From assembly GCA_017882455.1 (NCBI GenBank), contig JADGPL010000023.1:1-48989 (forward strand): a stretch of 48,989 bases of DNA. Direction: 5' to 3'. The notes under the pieces were generated by a model. That model saw only the letters and a program-made list of their open reading frames with translations. It did no database searches and was not told where the DNA came from. Shown piece by piece: positions 16,235 through 23,479 of this stretch (within the stretch, counting starts at the first letter, position 1; every line of letters begins with the position of its first letter). Origin of the DNA: Solirubrobacteraceae bacterium (GTDB lineage: Bacteria; Actinomycetota; Thermoleophilia; Solirubrobacterales; Solirubrobacteraceae). The position numbers were made by a program, and so were the translations under genes.

Positions 16235-17502
16235 AGCTCGTCCACCGCCGCCAGCAGCGCCTGGGGCTCGGCCGCCAGGGGCAGCCCCGGGGCCTGCTCG
16301 CGCCCGCGGCGGATCTGGACCTCGACCTCGCCGGACTCCAGCGAGCGCCGCCCCACGGTCAGGCGCAGCGGGCAGCCGAGCAGCTCGGCGTCGGCGAACT
16401 TCTCGCCGGTGCCGATGTCGCGGTCGTCGTAGATGACCTGCACCCCGCCCTCCTCGAGGGTGGCGTAGAGCGTGTCGGCGGCCTCGCGCTCGGGGGTTCC
16501 GGGCTTGCCGAGCGCCACCAGGTGGACGGCGAAGGGCGCCAGCGCTTTGGGCCAGGAGATGCCGTGCTCGTCGGCGAACTGCTCGACGGCGGCCGCCACG
16601 ATCCGCGCGGGTCCGATGCCGTAGGAGGCCATCCAGATCGGGTGTGAGGCGTCGGCCTCGTCGAGGTAGCTCGCGCCGAGCGGCTCGGAGTAGCGCGTGC
16701 CGAGCTTGAAGATGTTGCCGATCTCGATCGCCGGCTCGAGCGTGAGGGGCTCCCCGTCCCTGAGGTACTCCTCTCCCCTCTTCGCCACCCCGGGGCTCGC
16801 GAGCGCGACCTCGACGTTCGCGGCGTATCCCTCGCCGAGCACGATCTCATCCTCTCCGGCGGCGCACGGCGCCATGTACTCGTGGGCTCCGGTGCCGCCC
16901 ATCATCCCCACGTCGCCCTCGACGCGGTAGAAGCGCAGCCCGGTGCGCTCCATCATGCGGTCATAGGCGCCCACGTGCAGCGTGTAGCTCTGCTCCATGC
17001 CGGCCTGGTCGCGATCGAAGCTGTAGGAGTCCTTCATCACGAACTCGCGCGTGCGCAGCACGCCCGCGCGCGGGCGTGGCTCGTCGCGCTCCTTCACCTG
17101 GAAGTGGTAGACGATCAGGGGCAGCTCGCGATAGGAGCGCACGGTCTGGGCGATGTGGAAGGTGACGGCCTCCTCGTGGGTCATCGCCAGCACGAGCTCC
17201 GAGCCCTTGCGGTCGGTGAGCTTGAACAGCTCGTCGATCTCGATCCTGCCCGTCTTGCGCCATGGCTCGGCCGGCTGCAGCACCGGCATCAGCATCTCCT
17301 GCGCGCCGATCGCCTCCATCTCCTCGCGGATGATGCCCACCACGCGCTGGTGCACCCGCCAGCCGGCGGGCATCCACGTCCACATGCCCGCCCCCATCTG
17401 CCTGACCAGGCCCGCCCTGACCATCAGCTTGTGGGAGACCGCCTCCGCGTCGGCGGGCGCCTGCTTCTCGGTCGGCAGCAGGTATTCGGAGAGGCGGGGC
17501 AT
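16216..17502 (-). CDS. proS: prolyl-tRNA synthetase, short form without the editing insertion
   Basis: 428 residues; charges tRNA-Pro. Class II motifs: GMWTWMPAGWRVHQRV and TDRKGSELVLAMTHEEAVTF (motif 1/2 region), YRELPLIVYHFQVKERDEPR, and GPARIVAAAVEQ (motif 3). The anticodon-binding domain ends the chain. The usual bacterial ProS is about 570 residues because of a 180-residue editing domain between motifs 2 and 3. Here that gap is short, as in the alphaproteobacterial type. The ATG at 17500-17502 gives the conserved MPRLSEYLLPTEKQAPADAE start; the frame is open upstream but unlike any protein. TACCCT lies 8 nt before it. Confidence 0.93.
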   Translation of the reverse strand: MPRLSEYLLPTEKQAPADAEAVSHKLMVRAGLVRQMGAGMWTWMPAGWRVHQRVVGIIREEMEAIGAQEMLMPVLQPAEPWRKTGRIEIDELFKLTDRKGSELVLAMTHEEAVTFHIAQTVRSYRELPLIVYHFQVKERDEPRPRAGVLRTREFVMKDSYSFDRDQAGMEQSYTLHVGAYDRMMERTGLRFYRVEGDVGMMGGTGAHEYMAPCAAGEDEIVLGEGYAANVEVALASPGVAKRGEEYLRDGEPLTLEPAIEIGNIFKLGTRYSEPLGASYLDEADASHPIWMASYGIGPARIVAAAVEQFADEHGISWPKALAPFAVHLVALGKPGTPEREAADTLYATLEEGGVQVIYDDRDIGTGEKFADAELLGCPLRLTVGRRSLESGEVEVQIRRGREQAPGLPLAAEPQALLAAVDELWRSLP

Positions 17503-17510
17503 GGGGGTCG

Positions 17511-17516
17511 AGGGTA
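17511..17516 (-). promoter_or_regulatory. -10 element, probable leaderless proS start
   Basis: TACCCT on the minus strand, 8 bases before the ATG. Confidence 0.4.
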
Positions 17517-17570
17517 TACGCCCGCGATCTGCAGCGTCAGACGGGTGACGGGGCCTTGGGCTGTCGATGG

Positions 17571-17861
17571 CTATCCGGGGAAGGTCGCCGCCGCGGAGGA
17601 TCGTGCATCTTGAATCGTCAGGACGACCACGCGATCTTCGGACTCCTCGTAGTGGTAGACCACAAGCAGCCAACGCCAGGGGCCGAGGACGAAGCGCGTC
17701 CCCTGCCATCGTCCCGACAGTTGTCTCCCAACCAGCGGGAACTCCCCCAGTATCCGCAGCGACCGCCTGAGCCGTGGGCGGGTGTCGTGCGGAAGACTAT
17801 GGGTGAGGATCAGCCGCTCGAGGTCCTGGACTGCGATCGCGCTCAGCTCGACACGAGCCAC
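17571..17861 (-). CDS. RelE/ParE-family toxin
   Basis: 96 residues from a GTG that follows the antitoxin stop after 4 bases. VARVELSAIAVQDLERLILT, LRRSLRILGEFPLVGRQL, RWQGTRFVLGPWRWLLVVYH and YEESEDRVVVLTIQDAR follow the ParE/RelE fold (two helices, then a beta sheet ending in a conserved Arg strand). ParE members poison gyrase and RelE members cut mRNA; which applies is not clear. It forms a bicistronic module with the ribbon-helix-helix antitoxin upstream, between proS and sodA. Confidence 0.8.
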   Translation of the reverse strand: MARVELSAIAVQDLERLILTHSLPHDTRPRLRRSLRILGEFPLVGRQLSGRWQGTRFVLGPWRWLLVVYHYEESEDRVVVLTIQDARSSAAATFPG

Positions 17862-17865
17862 GCGA

Positions 17866-18123
17866 CTACAGGTCCTCCAGCGAAATCGTGTCACCACGGC
17901 GGGCGCTCTCCAAGCCCAGCTGAGCCCGCTCGAAGGCTCCGGGAATCCCATCCAGAAGGCTGGTGATGTCGCGCGCGTCGGGGTCGGCGTCCTCGATCGC
18001 GTTGGACAGCAGTGAGCGTGCCAGCGTGCCCTCCTGCACGTGCGTTCGCTCGGCCAGCTGCGTCAAGCGCGCGGCGTGCTCGGCGTCGAGGGTGACGTTC
18101 AAGCGGTGGTTCGCGGCACTCAT
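17866..18123 (-). CDS. ribbon-helix-helix antitoxin (ParD/CopG-like)
   Basis: 85 residues. The N-terminal RLNVTLDAEHAARLTQLAER is a ribbon-helix-helix DNA-binding unit, followed by a C-terminal acidic toxin-wrapping tail (IEDADPDARDITSLLDGIPG). It precedes the toxin gene with a 4-bp gap. Such antitoxins repress their own promoter. TAGGAT lies 6 nt before the ATG, so the message is probably leaderless, although GGGAGA in between could act as a weak ribosome site. Confidence 0.8.
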   Translation of the reverse strand: MSAANHRLNVTLDAEHAARLTQLAERTHVQEGTLARSLLSNAIEDADPDARDITSLLDGIPGAFERAQLGLESARRGDTISLEDL

Positions 18124-18129
18124 TCTCCC

Positions 18130-18135
18130 ATCCTA
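18130..18135 (-). promoter_or_regulatory. -10 element, toxin-antitoxin promoter
   Basis: TAGGAT on the minus strand, 6 bases before the antitoxin ATG. Confidence 0.45.
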
Positions 18136-18280
18136 TTACACGCCAAGGCACATCACGTGCAGCCCCGCGGGTGGAGGCAGAACGCCGCACCAAGAGGCAC
18201 ACAAGCCGACCGGCACCCTCTGATAGAACAACTGTCATCGACCGATAAGCGATCCAAGATCCCGACAAGGAGCCTTGCAA

Positions 18281-18883
18281 ATGGCCTACTCCGTCCCACC
18301 GCTTCCCTACGCCTACGACGCGCTGGAGCCGCACATCGACAAGGCGACGATGGAATTCCATCACGACAAGCACCACCAGGCATACGTGGACAAGGTCAAC
18401 GCCGCGCTCGAGGGCACCGAGTGGGCCGACAAGCCGATCGAGGAGGTGCTGCAGAACCTCGACAGCCTCGGCGACAAGAAGGGCCCCGTCAAAAACAACG
18501 GCGGCGGGCACTACAACCACACCCTCTTCTGGGAGAACATGAGGCCGGGCGGCGGCGGCGAGCCGAGCGGCGCGCTGGCAGACGCGATTGCCTCGACGTT
18601 TGGCTCATTCGCCGACTTCCAGGCCAAGCTCAAGGAAACGGGCGTCAACCAGTTCGGCTCGGGCTGGTCGTGGCTCGTGCTCGACGGTTCCTCGCTGGCG
18701 ATCGTCGGCTCGGCCAACCAGGACACGCCGCTCTCCGACGGCAAGACGCCGCTGCTCGGCGTGGACGTGTGGGAGCACGCCTATTACCTGAAGTACCAGA
18801 ACCGCCGTCCCGACTACATCGACGCGTGGTGGAACGTGGTCAACTGGGACAAGATCGCAGAGCGCTTCAGCGCCGCGAGCTGA
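18281..18883 (+). CDS. sodA: superoxide dismutase, Fe/Mn family
   Basis: About 200 residues, cytoplasmic, converts superoxide to peroxide and oxygen. Metal ligands are visible: His in [15 protein letters not shown], His in [14 protein letters not shown], and Asp/His in the signature DVWEHAYY. The order and spacing are those of the Mn/Fe family; the metal is not decided by sequence alone. The ATG at 18281 is chosen because AAGGAG lies 8 nt upstream; an in-frame TTG two codons earlier is ignored. A strong inverted repeat follows 45 nt after the stop. Confidence 0.95.
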   Translation: MAYSVPPLPYAYDALEPHIDKATMEFHHDKHHQAYVDKVNAALEGTEWADKPIEEVLQNLDSLGDKKGPVKNNGGGHYNHTLFWENMRPGGGGEPSGALADAIASTFGSFADFQAKLKETGVNQFGSGWSWLVLDGSSLAIVGSANQDTPLSDGKTPLLGVDVWEHAYYLKYQNRRPDYIDAWWNVVNWDKIAERFSAAS

Positions 18884-18937
18884 GCTCGGCGGGTCCGCTC
18901 AGGTCTTCTCCGGGAGCACTTACATCGTTTTCGGACT

Positions 18938-18959
18938 GCGTATAGCAATGGTTATACGC
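18938..18959. repeat. 22-bp palindrome, copy 3, within a 16-bp-stem hairpin
   Basis: GCGTATAGCAA/TGGTTATACGC; the pairing extends outwards to 18929-18944 against 18953-18968, fifteen Watson-Crick pairs and one G-U with an 8-base loop. It lies downstream of sodA and could slow transcription, but no U-tract follows on either strand. On the plus strand its ATGGTTATACGC opens a 39-codon frame beginning MVIRSLKLMACRRE, without a known family. Confidence 0.8.
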
Positions 18960-18968
18960 AGTCTGAAA

Positions 18969-19111
18969 CTGATGGCCTGCCGTCGTGAGCGACAGCGCGC
19001 CGCGCTCGCCGGGCTGCAGCGCACGGTCGACTGGGCCTCGATCAGGGACGACCAGGCGTGGGTCTAGGCGAGCTGCTGCTCGCCGACAAGTCGGCGCTGG
19101 AGGCCTGAGGC
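18969..19111. other. spacer between sodA palindrome and ispG; no recognisable gene
   Basis: Apart from the 39-codon frame that starts inside palindrome copy 3 and ends near 19067, I see nothing here. The composition is GC-rich and coding-like, so a decayed small gene (for example an antitoxin remnant) is possible. Confidence 0.4.
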
Positions 19112-20428
19112 TCAGCTGCGACTGAAGCGGCGTCCGGCGACCGGCGAGACGGCCTCGTCGAGCACCAGCGCGGGGTCCTCGGCGGCGCTGCCCGCCGCCG
19201 CTCCGGCGGGCGTGAGCATCGACTCGAGCACCTCGCCCGCGAGCTCGTCGTTCTTGGCGGCCGCTGCCTCGAGCGCCGCGATCCGCTCGGGCGTCATCGC
19301 CGTCTCATCCTCGTTCTCGGCCAGCCAGGCGCGCGCCTCGGCGGCGGCGGCCTCGTCGCGCTGAACGCTCTTGCCGGCCGCGTAGTAGCGGTCGATCTCC
19401 TTGAACAGCTCGTCGACGAGCTGACCGGTGGGGACCTTCTTCAGCGGCTCGCCCTTGGAGTAGATCATGCCCATGTCCTTGGCGCCGGTGATCCCGAAGT
19501 CGGCGTGGCGGGCCTCGCCGATGCCGTTCACGGCACACCCCAGCACGGAGACCTCGATCGGGTCCTCGTAGGCTTCCAGACGCCGCTCGACCTCGGCCAC
19601 GACCGTGTCCATGTCGAACTGCAGCCGCCCGCAGGTGGGGCATGCGATCAGGTCGGGGCCGCGCTCGCGCAGCTTCAGCGCCTTGAGGATCTCCCAGGCG
19701 ACCTTGACCTCCTCCTCGGCGTGGAAGGTCGAGAGCGAGATCCTGATCGTGTCGCCGATGCCGTCCGCCAGCAGCGTGCCCAGTCCCACGGCCGACTTCA
19801 GCGAGCCCGACCACTTGGTGCCGGCCTCGGTCACGCCGAGGTGCAGCGGATAGGGGATCTTCTCGGCGAGCATGCGGTTGGAGGCGATCGTGTTGGGGAC
19901 CGAGGTGGACTTCATCGAGACCTTGAAGTTGGAGAAGTCGAGGCTCTCCATCAGCTCCACCGTCTCGATCGCGGCCGTGACGAGCGCCTCGACGGGGTTG
20001 TCGTACTCGAGCTGGCGCAGGTGCTTGGGCAGCGAGCCCGAGTTGACCCCCACGCGCAGGGGCGTGCCGCGCTGCTTGGCCAGGGCGATCACCTCGGCGA
20101 CCTTCTCGGGGCCGCCGATGTTGCCGGGGTTCAGGCGCACGCAGTGGGCTCCCGCCTCGATCGCCTTGAGCGCGAGGGTGTGGTTGAAGTGGATGTCGGC
20201 GATGATCGGGATCGGCGACTGGGCCACGATGCTCTTCAGCGCCTCGGCGTCCTGCTCGCGGGGCACGGCCACGCGCACGATGTCCGCTCCTGCCTCGGCG
20301 ACCGTGCGGATCTGGTCCATCGTGGCCGTGAGGTTGGCGGTCTCGGTCTTTGTCATCGTCTGCACCGCCACGGGCGCGCCGCCGCCGACGGGAACAGCTC
20401 CCACGTGGATCTGCCGCTCTGAAGCCAT
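19112..20428 (-). CDS. ispG: 4-hydroxy-3-methylbut-2-enyl diphosphate synthase (GcpE)
   Basis: 438 residues; iron-sulfur enzyme of the MEP isoprenoid pathway. The TIM barrel starts VAVQTMTKTETANLTATMDQ and includes NPGNIGGPEKV. The [4Fe-4S] ligands are in LIACPTCGRLQFD and EVSVLGCAVNGIGEARHADF. Standard enzymes end soon after KKVPTGQLVDELFKEI; here another 75 or so residues follow (Ala/Glu-rich), of unknown use. The -10 TAGAAT lies 6 bases upstream, so the message is probably leaderless. dxr and uppS of the same pathway lie in the cluster upstream. Confidence 0.95.
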   Translation of the reverse strand: MASERQIHVGAVPVGGGAPVAVQTMTKTETANLTATMDQIRTVAEAGADIVRVAVPREQDAEALKSIVAQSPIPIIADIHFNHTLALKAIEAGAHCVRLNPGNIGGPEKVAEVIALAKQRGTPLRVGVNSGSLPKHLRQLEYDNPVEALVTAAIETVELMESLDFSNFKVSMKSTSVPNTIASNRMLAEKIPYPLHLGVTEAGTKWSGSLKSAVGLGTLLADGIGDTIRISLSTFHAEEEVKVAWEILKALKLRERGPDLIACPTCGRLQFDMDTVVAEVERRLEAYEDPIEVSVLGCAVNGIGEARHADFGITGAKDMGMIYSKGEPLKKVPTGQLVDELFKEIDRYYAAGKSVQRDEAAAAEARAWLAENEDETAMTPERIAALEAAAAKNDELAGEVLESMLTPAGAAAGSAAEDPALVLDEAVSPVAGRRFSRS

Positions 20429-20440
20429 AGGCTGATTCTA
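20428..20440. promoter_or_regulatory. divergent overlapping -10 elements for ispG and the methyltransferase
   Basis: Only 13 bases separate the two start codons. TAGAAT (minus, 20435-20440) is 6 bases before the ispG ATG. TAGGCT (plus, 20428-20433) is 8 bases before the methyltransferase ATG. Each -35 region would lie inside the opposite gene. Confidence 0.55.
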
Positions 20441-20441
20441 G

Positions 20442-21086
20442 ATGGCCGAGGTCTACGCCACCGCCGGCGGGCCGCTTGCGCGCCTGGCCGGGCCGTTCAG
20501 CGCGCGTGCCCGCGCGCGCAGGCACGCGCGCTTCTTCGCGCTCACACGCCTGCCCGCGGGGGCGAAGGTGCTCGACGTGGGCTGCGGGCGCATCGGCCTG
20601 CAGGCCCTCGAGCCCGAGCTGGACATCACGGGCGTGGACCTCGCGCCACGTCCCGAGTATCCGGGGCCGTTCGTGCAGGCCGACGCGGCCGCCGGCCTGC
20701 CGTTCGCCGAGAACGAGTTCGACCTCGTGTACTGCTCGAGCGTGATCGAGCACGTACCCCCCGCCCGCCGCGCGGCGTTCGCGGCCGAGATCCGCCGCGT
20801 CGGCCGGAGCTGGTTCGTGCAGACGCCCGCCTACTCGTTCCCGCTGGAGCCGCACGCGCTGCTGCCGTTCGCCCACTGGTTGCCGGTGGGCCTGCGCAGG
20901 CGCTACTGGCGGATGGGCGCGGCGGGCGACTGGGAGGAGATCTCGCTGCTGCGCCGCGGCGAGCTGGAGGCCCTGTTCGGGCCGGCGCTCCCGGAGCGCT
21001 TCGGAGGGCTGGTCAAGAGCTGGGTGTGCGTCGGGCGCATGACCGATTCGCCCGCGCCGGCGGATCGGGCTCGCGCGGGTCGCTAG
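20442..21086 (+). CDS. class I SAM-dependent methyltransferase
   Basis: 214 residues. The Rossmann SAM site is AKVLDVGCGRIGLQAL; the acidic ribose-binding residue is in ITGVDLAPRPEY; FDLVYCSSVIEHVPP is motif III. The C-terminal half (SWFVQTPAYSFPLEPHALLP, FAHWLPVGLRRRYWR) is typical of methyltransferases in glycan or lipid gene sets. Substrate unknown. It is inserted on the plus strand between ispG and rseP, which are usually adjacent, and overlaps the rseP 3' end by 4 bases. Confidence 0.85.
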   Translation: MAEVYATAGGPLARLAGPFSARARARRHARFFALTRLPAGAKVLDVGCGRIGLQALEPELDITGVDLAPRPEYPGPFVQADAAAGLPFAENEFDLVYCSSVIEHVPPARRAAFAAEIRRVGRSWFVQTPAYSFPLEPHALLPFAHWLPVGLRRRYWRMGAAGDWEEISLLRRGELEALFGPALPERFGGLVKSWVCVGRMTDSPAPADRARAGR

Positions 21087-22192
21087 CCGGTCAGGCGGCT
21101 GATGTCGTTGCTCAGGCCGTTGATGACCAGGAACAGCAGCAGCACGATGCCGACGGAGCTGTAGCGGTACATGGCCATGATCGAGATGCGCCTGCCGCGC
21201 AGCTTCTCGCCGAGCGACCAGAGCACGTGCCCCCCATCGAGTGGCAGGAACGGGAACAGGTTGATGACGGCGAGGATCAGGGAGAGGAAGCCGAGGAACA
21301 CGAGCCCATAGCCGGCACCGGCGCTGACCGTTTCGTGTGCCACTTCGGTGATGCCGACGATGCTGCGGACTTCGCCGCGGGCCTTTGAGCTGCTGAGGGC
21401 ACGCCCGAACCCGGTCAGCGTCTGCGTGGTCGTGTGCCACATCTCCTGAAGCGCGGCGCCCGCGGCGGCGAACACGCCGAAGGCCTTCGCGGAGGCGCCG
21501 AAGTCGAAGCCGAGCAGCATCTTGTGCAGCTGCGCGTCGTAGCGGGGGTAGGCCGAGAGCGAGAGCGTCCGTCCGGCCCGGCGGACGGTCAGCTGCACCG
21601 GTGCGGCGGCCTGGCAGCCGGCGCTGAGGGTGCCGGCGCAGCGGTGCTCACCGATCGCTCGCATCGTCGAGGTGACGGTGGCTCGGCGTCCGTCGACGGC
21701 GATGATGCGGTCGCCGGGCTTCAGCACCGCGGCGGCGGGATGGCCCCGCTCGACCGCCCCCACGGAGGTGGCGGCGGTGAGCGTGGGCACGGAGGTGTCG
21801 AGGTTGCCGAGCGCGATCGCCCCGTTGAGGTTGCCCGTGAACAGCACCGCCCAGAACAGCAGGAAGGCGATCAGGATGTTGACGCCGGGCCCCGCCAGGA
21901 TCACGACGATTCGCTTCCACGGCGGCTGGCTGTAGTAGGCGCGGCGGGCGACCTCGGGCTCGAGATCCTTGATCTCCTCGGGGTTCATGCCGGTGATCTT
22001 CACGTAGCCACCCGCTGGGATCGCTCCGATCGCGTACTCGGTCTCCCCTCTGCGCACCTTGAAGAGGGTCGGTGGGAAGAACAGCGAGAAGCGCTCCACG
22101 CGCATGCCCACGGCCTTGGCCACGACGAAGTGCCCGAGCTCGTGGAGCACGATCAGCACGACGATTCCCAGCAGTGTCAGGATCCAGCTCAC
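21083..22192 (-). CDS. rseP: site-2 intramembrane protease, M50 family
   Basis: 369 residues, polytopic membrane zinc protease. The first helix holds the HExxH site (VLIVLHELGHFVVAKAVG); the third holds the second metal motif NLFPFLPLDGGHVLW. A PDZ-like domain lies between (AVLKPGDRIIAVDGRRAT). Its targets are usually anti-sigma factors and leftover signal peptides. The GTG start lies 67 bp downstream of the dxr stop, in the dxr-rseP order widespread in bacteria. No dedicated anti-sigma substrate is evident next to it. Confidence 0.93.
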   Translation of the reverse strand: MSWILTLLGIVVLIVLHELGHFVVAKAVGMRVERFSLFFPPTLFKVRRGETEYAIGAIPAGGYVKITGMNPEEIKDLEPEVARRAYYSQPPWKRIVVILAGPGVNILIAFLLFWAVLFTGNLNGAIALGNLDTSVPTLTAATSVGAVERGHPAAAVLKPGDRIIAVDGRRATVTSTMRAIGEHRCAGTLSAGCQAAAPVQLTVRRAGRTLSLSAYPRYDAQLHKMLLGFDFGASAKAFGVFAAAGAALQEMWHTTTQTLTGFGRALSSSKARGEVRSIVGITEVAHETVSAGAGYGLVFLGFLSLILAVINLFPFLPLDGGHVLWSLGEKLRGRRISIMAMYRYSSVGIVLLLFLVINGLSNDISRLTG

Positions 22193-22259
22193 CGCTCCAG
22201 TTTGGCAGGCCCGCCCGTCCTTCTCGCCGGGTCCGGCGCCGCAGGCAGGCGCCGGGGGC

Positions 22260-23417
22260 TCAGCTGAGCGCGGCGACCGACTGGCCGGCGAGCTCTCGCG
22301 CCTGGCGGTCGGCCTCGTACAGCGACTCGAAGGAGATCACCGGCTCGCTGCCCAGCTCCGAGAGCGTCTGCTCGATCACGGCCGGGATCTCCAGGAAGCG
22401 CAGGCGCCCCTGCAGGAACGCGTGGACGGCGATCTCGTTGGCGGCGTTGAGCACGCACGGCGCGGTCCCACCCGCCTTTGCGGCTTCGCGGGCGAGGCGC
22501 AGGCAGGGGAATGCCTCCAGATCGACCGGCTCGAAGGTCAGCGAGCCGACCTCGGCGAGGTCGAGCGGTCGGATCGGCAGCGGGACGCTCTCGCCGCCGT
22601 GAAGCGCGTAGGAGATGGCGATGCGCATGTCCGGGGGGCCGAGATGGGCGAGCATCGCCCCGTCGGCCAGCTGCAGGACGCCGTGCACGAGCGACTGCGG
22701 GTGCACGACCACGTCGATGCGCTCGTAGGGGGTGCCGAACAGGTGGTGGGCCTCCATCACCTCCAGGCCCTTGTTCATGAGCGTGGCCGAGTCGATCGTG
22801 ATCTTCCCCCCCATCGCCCAGGTCGGGTGCGCGAGGGCCTGCTCGACGGTCACCTCCTGGAGCTGCTCGCGACTGCGCCCGCGGAACGGGCCGCCGCTGG
22901 CGGTGATCGTGAGGCGCTCCACTGCGCCGGGGGGCTGCCCCGCCAGCAGCTGGTGAAGGGCGGTGTGCTCGGAGTCGACCGGCACGATTCGCGCCCCGGT
23001 GGCCTCGGCCAGCGCGGTGACGAGCTCGCCGCCGACGACCAGCGACTCCTTGTTGGCGAGCGCCAGGTCGATGCCCTCCCCGAGCGTGGCCACGGTCGGT
23101 CCGAGCCCGGCCGAGCCCACGAGCGCGTTGAGGACGAGATCGGCACGCGACTCCACGACGAGGCGCACGAGGCCCTCGGGCCCCCCGAAGACGCGCCCCT
23201 GCGTCCAACCCTCGGCGGCGCGCGCGGCCGCGTCCTGGTCGGCGAGGGCGATGCGCTCGACGTCGTAGGCTCTGGCCTGCTCGATCAACGCTTCCCACGA
23301 GCGCTCGGCGGAGAGCCCGACCAGCTCGAGCTCCTCGCTGCGCGCGCACACGTCGAGCGCCTGCGTACCGATCGAGCCGGTGGAGCCCAGGATGAGCAGT
23401 CGCTTGCGCTCGGACAT
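22260..23417 (-). CDS. dxr: 1-deoxy-D-xylulose-5-phosphate reductoisomerase
   Basis: 385 residues; second step of the MEP pathway, using NADPH and Mn or Mg. NADPH-binding loop LLILGSTGSIGTQALDV at the start; catalytic region PVDSEHTALHQLL (Asp/Glu metal ligands), ITASGGPFRGRSREQL and HPTWAMGGKITIDSATLMNK (hallmark), then LGPPDMRIAISYAL. TATCAT lies 6 bases before the ATG, so translation is probably leaderless. It is separated from cdsA by the secreted PKD/IPT gene. Confidence 0.96.
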   Translation of the reverse strand: MSERKRLLILGSTGSIGTQALDVCARSEELELVGLSAERSWEALIEQARAYDVERIALADQDAAARAAEGWTQGRVFGGPEGLVRLVVESRADLVLNALVGSAGLGPTVATLGEGIDLALANKESLVVGGELVTALAEATGARIVPVDSEHTALHQLLAGQPPGAVERLTITASGGPFRGRSREQLQEVTVEQALAHPTWAMGGKITIDSATLMNKGLEVMEAHHLFGTPYERIDVVVHPQSLVHGVLQLADGAMLAHLGPPDMRIAISYALHGGESVPLPIRPLDLAEVGSLTFEPVDLEAFPCLRLAREAAKAGGTAPCVLNAANEIAVHAFLQGRLRFLEIPAVIEQTLSELGSEPVISFESLYEADRQARELAGQSVAALS

Positions 23418-23423
23418 GCGCCG

Positions 23424-23429
23424 ATGATA
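23424..23429 (-). promoter_or_regulatory. -10 element, probable leaderless dxr start
   Basis: TATCAT on the minus strand, 6 bases before the ATG. Confidence 0.5.
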
Positions 23430-23479
23430 CGTGCGCCGGTGGCGCGCTCGCGCCCGCAGCCGGCTCTCGGCGTCGCGGC

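Noticed and set aside
19505-20422. Long plus-strand frame opposite ispG
   Set aside because: Antisense shadow; ispG on the other strand has all conserved motifs.
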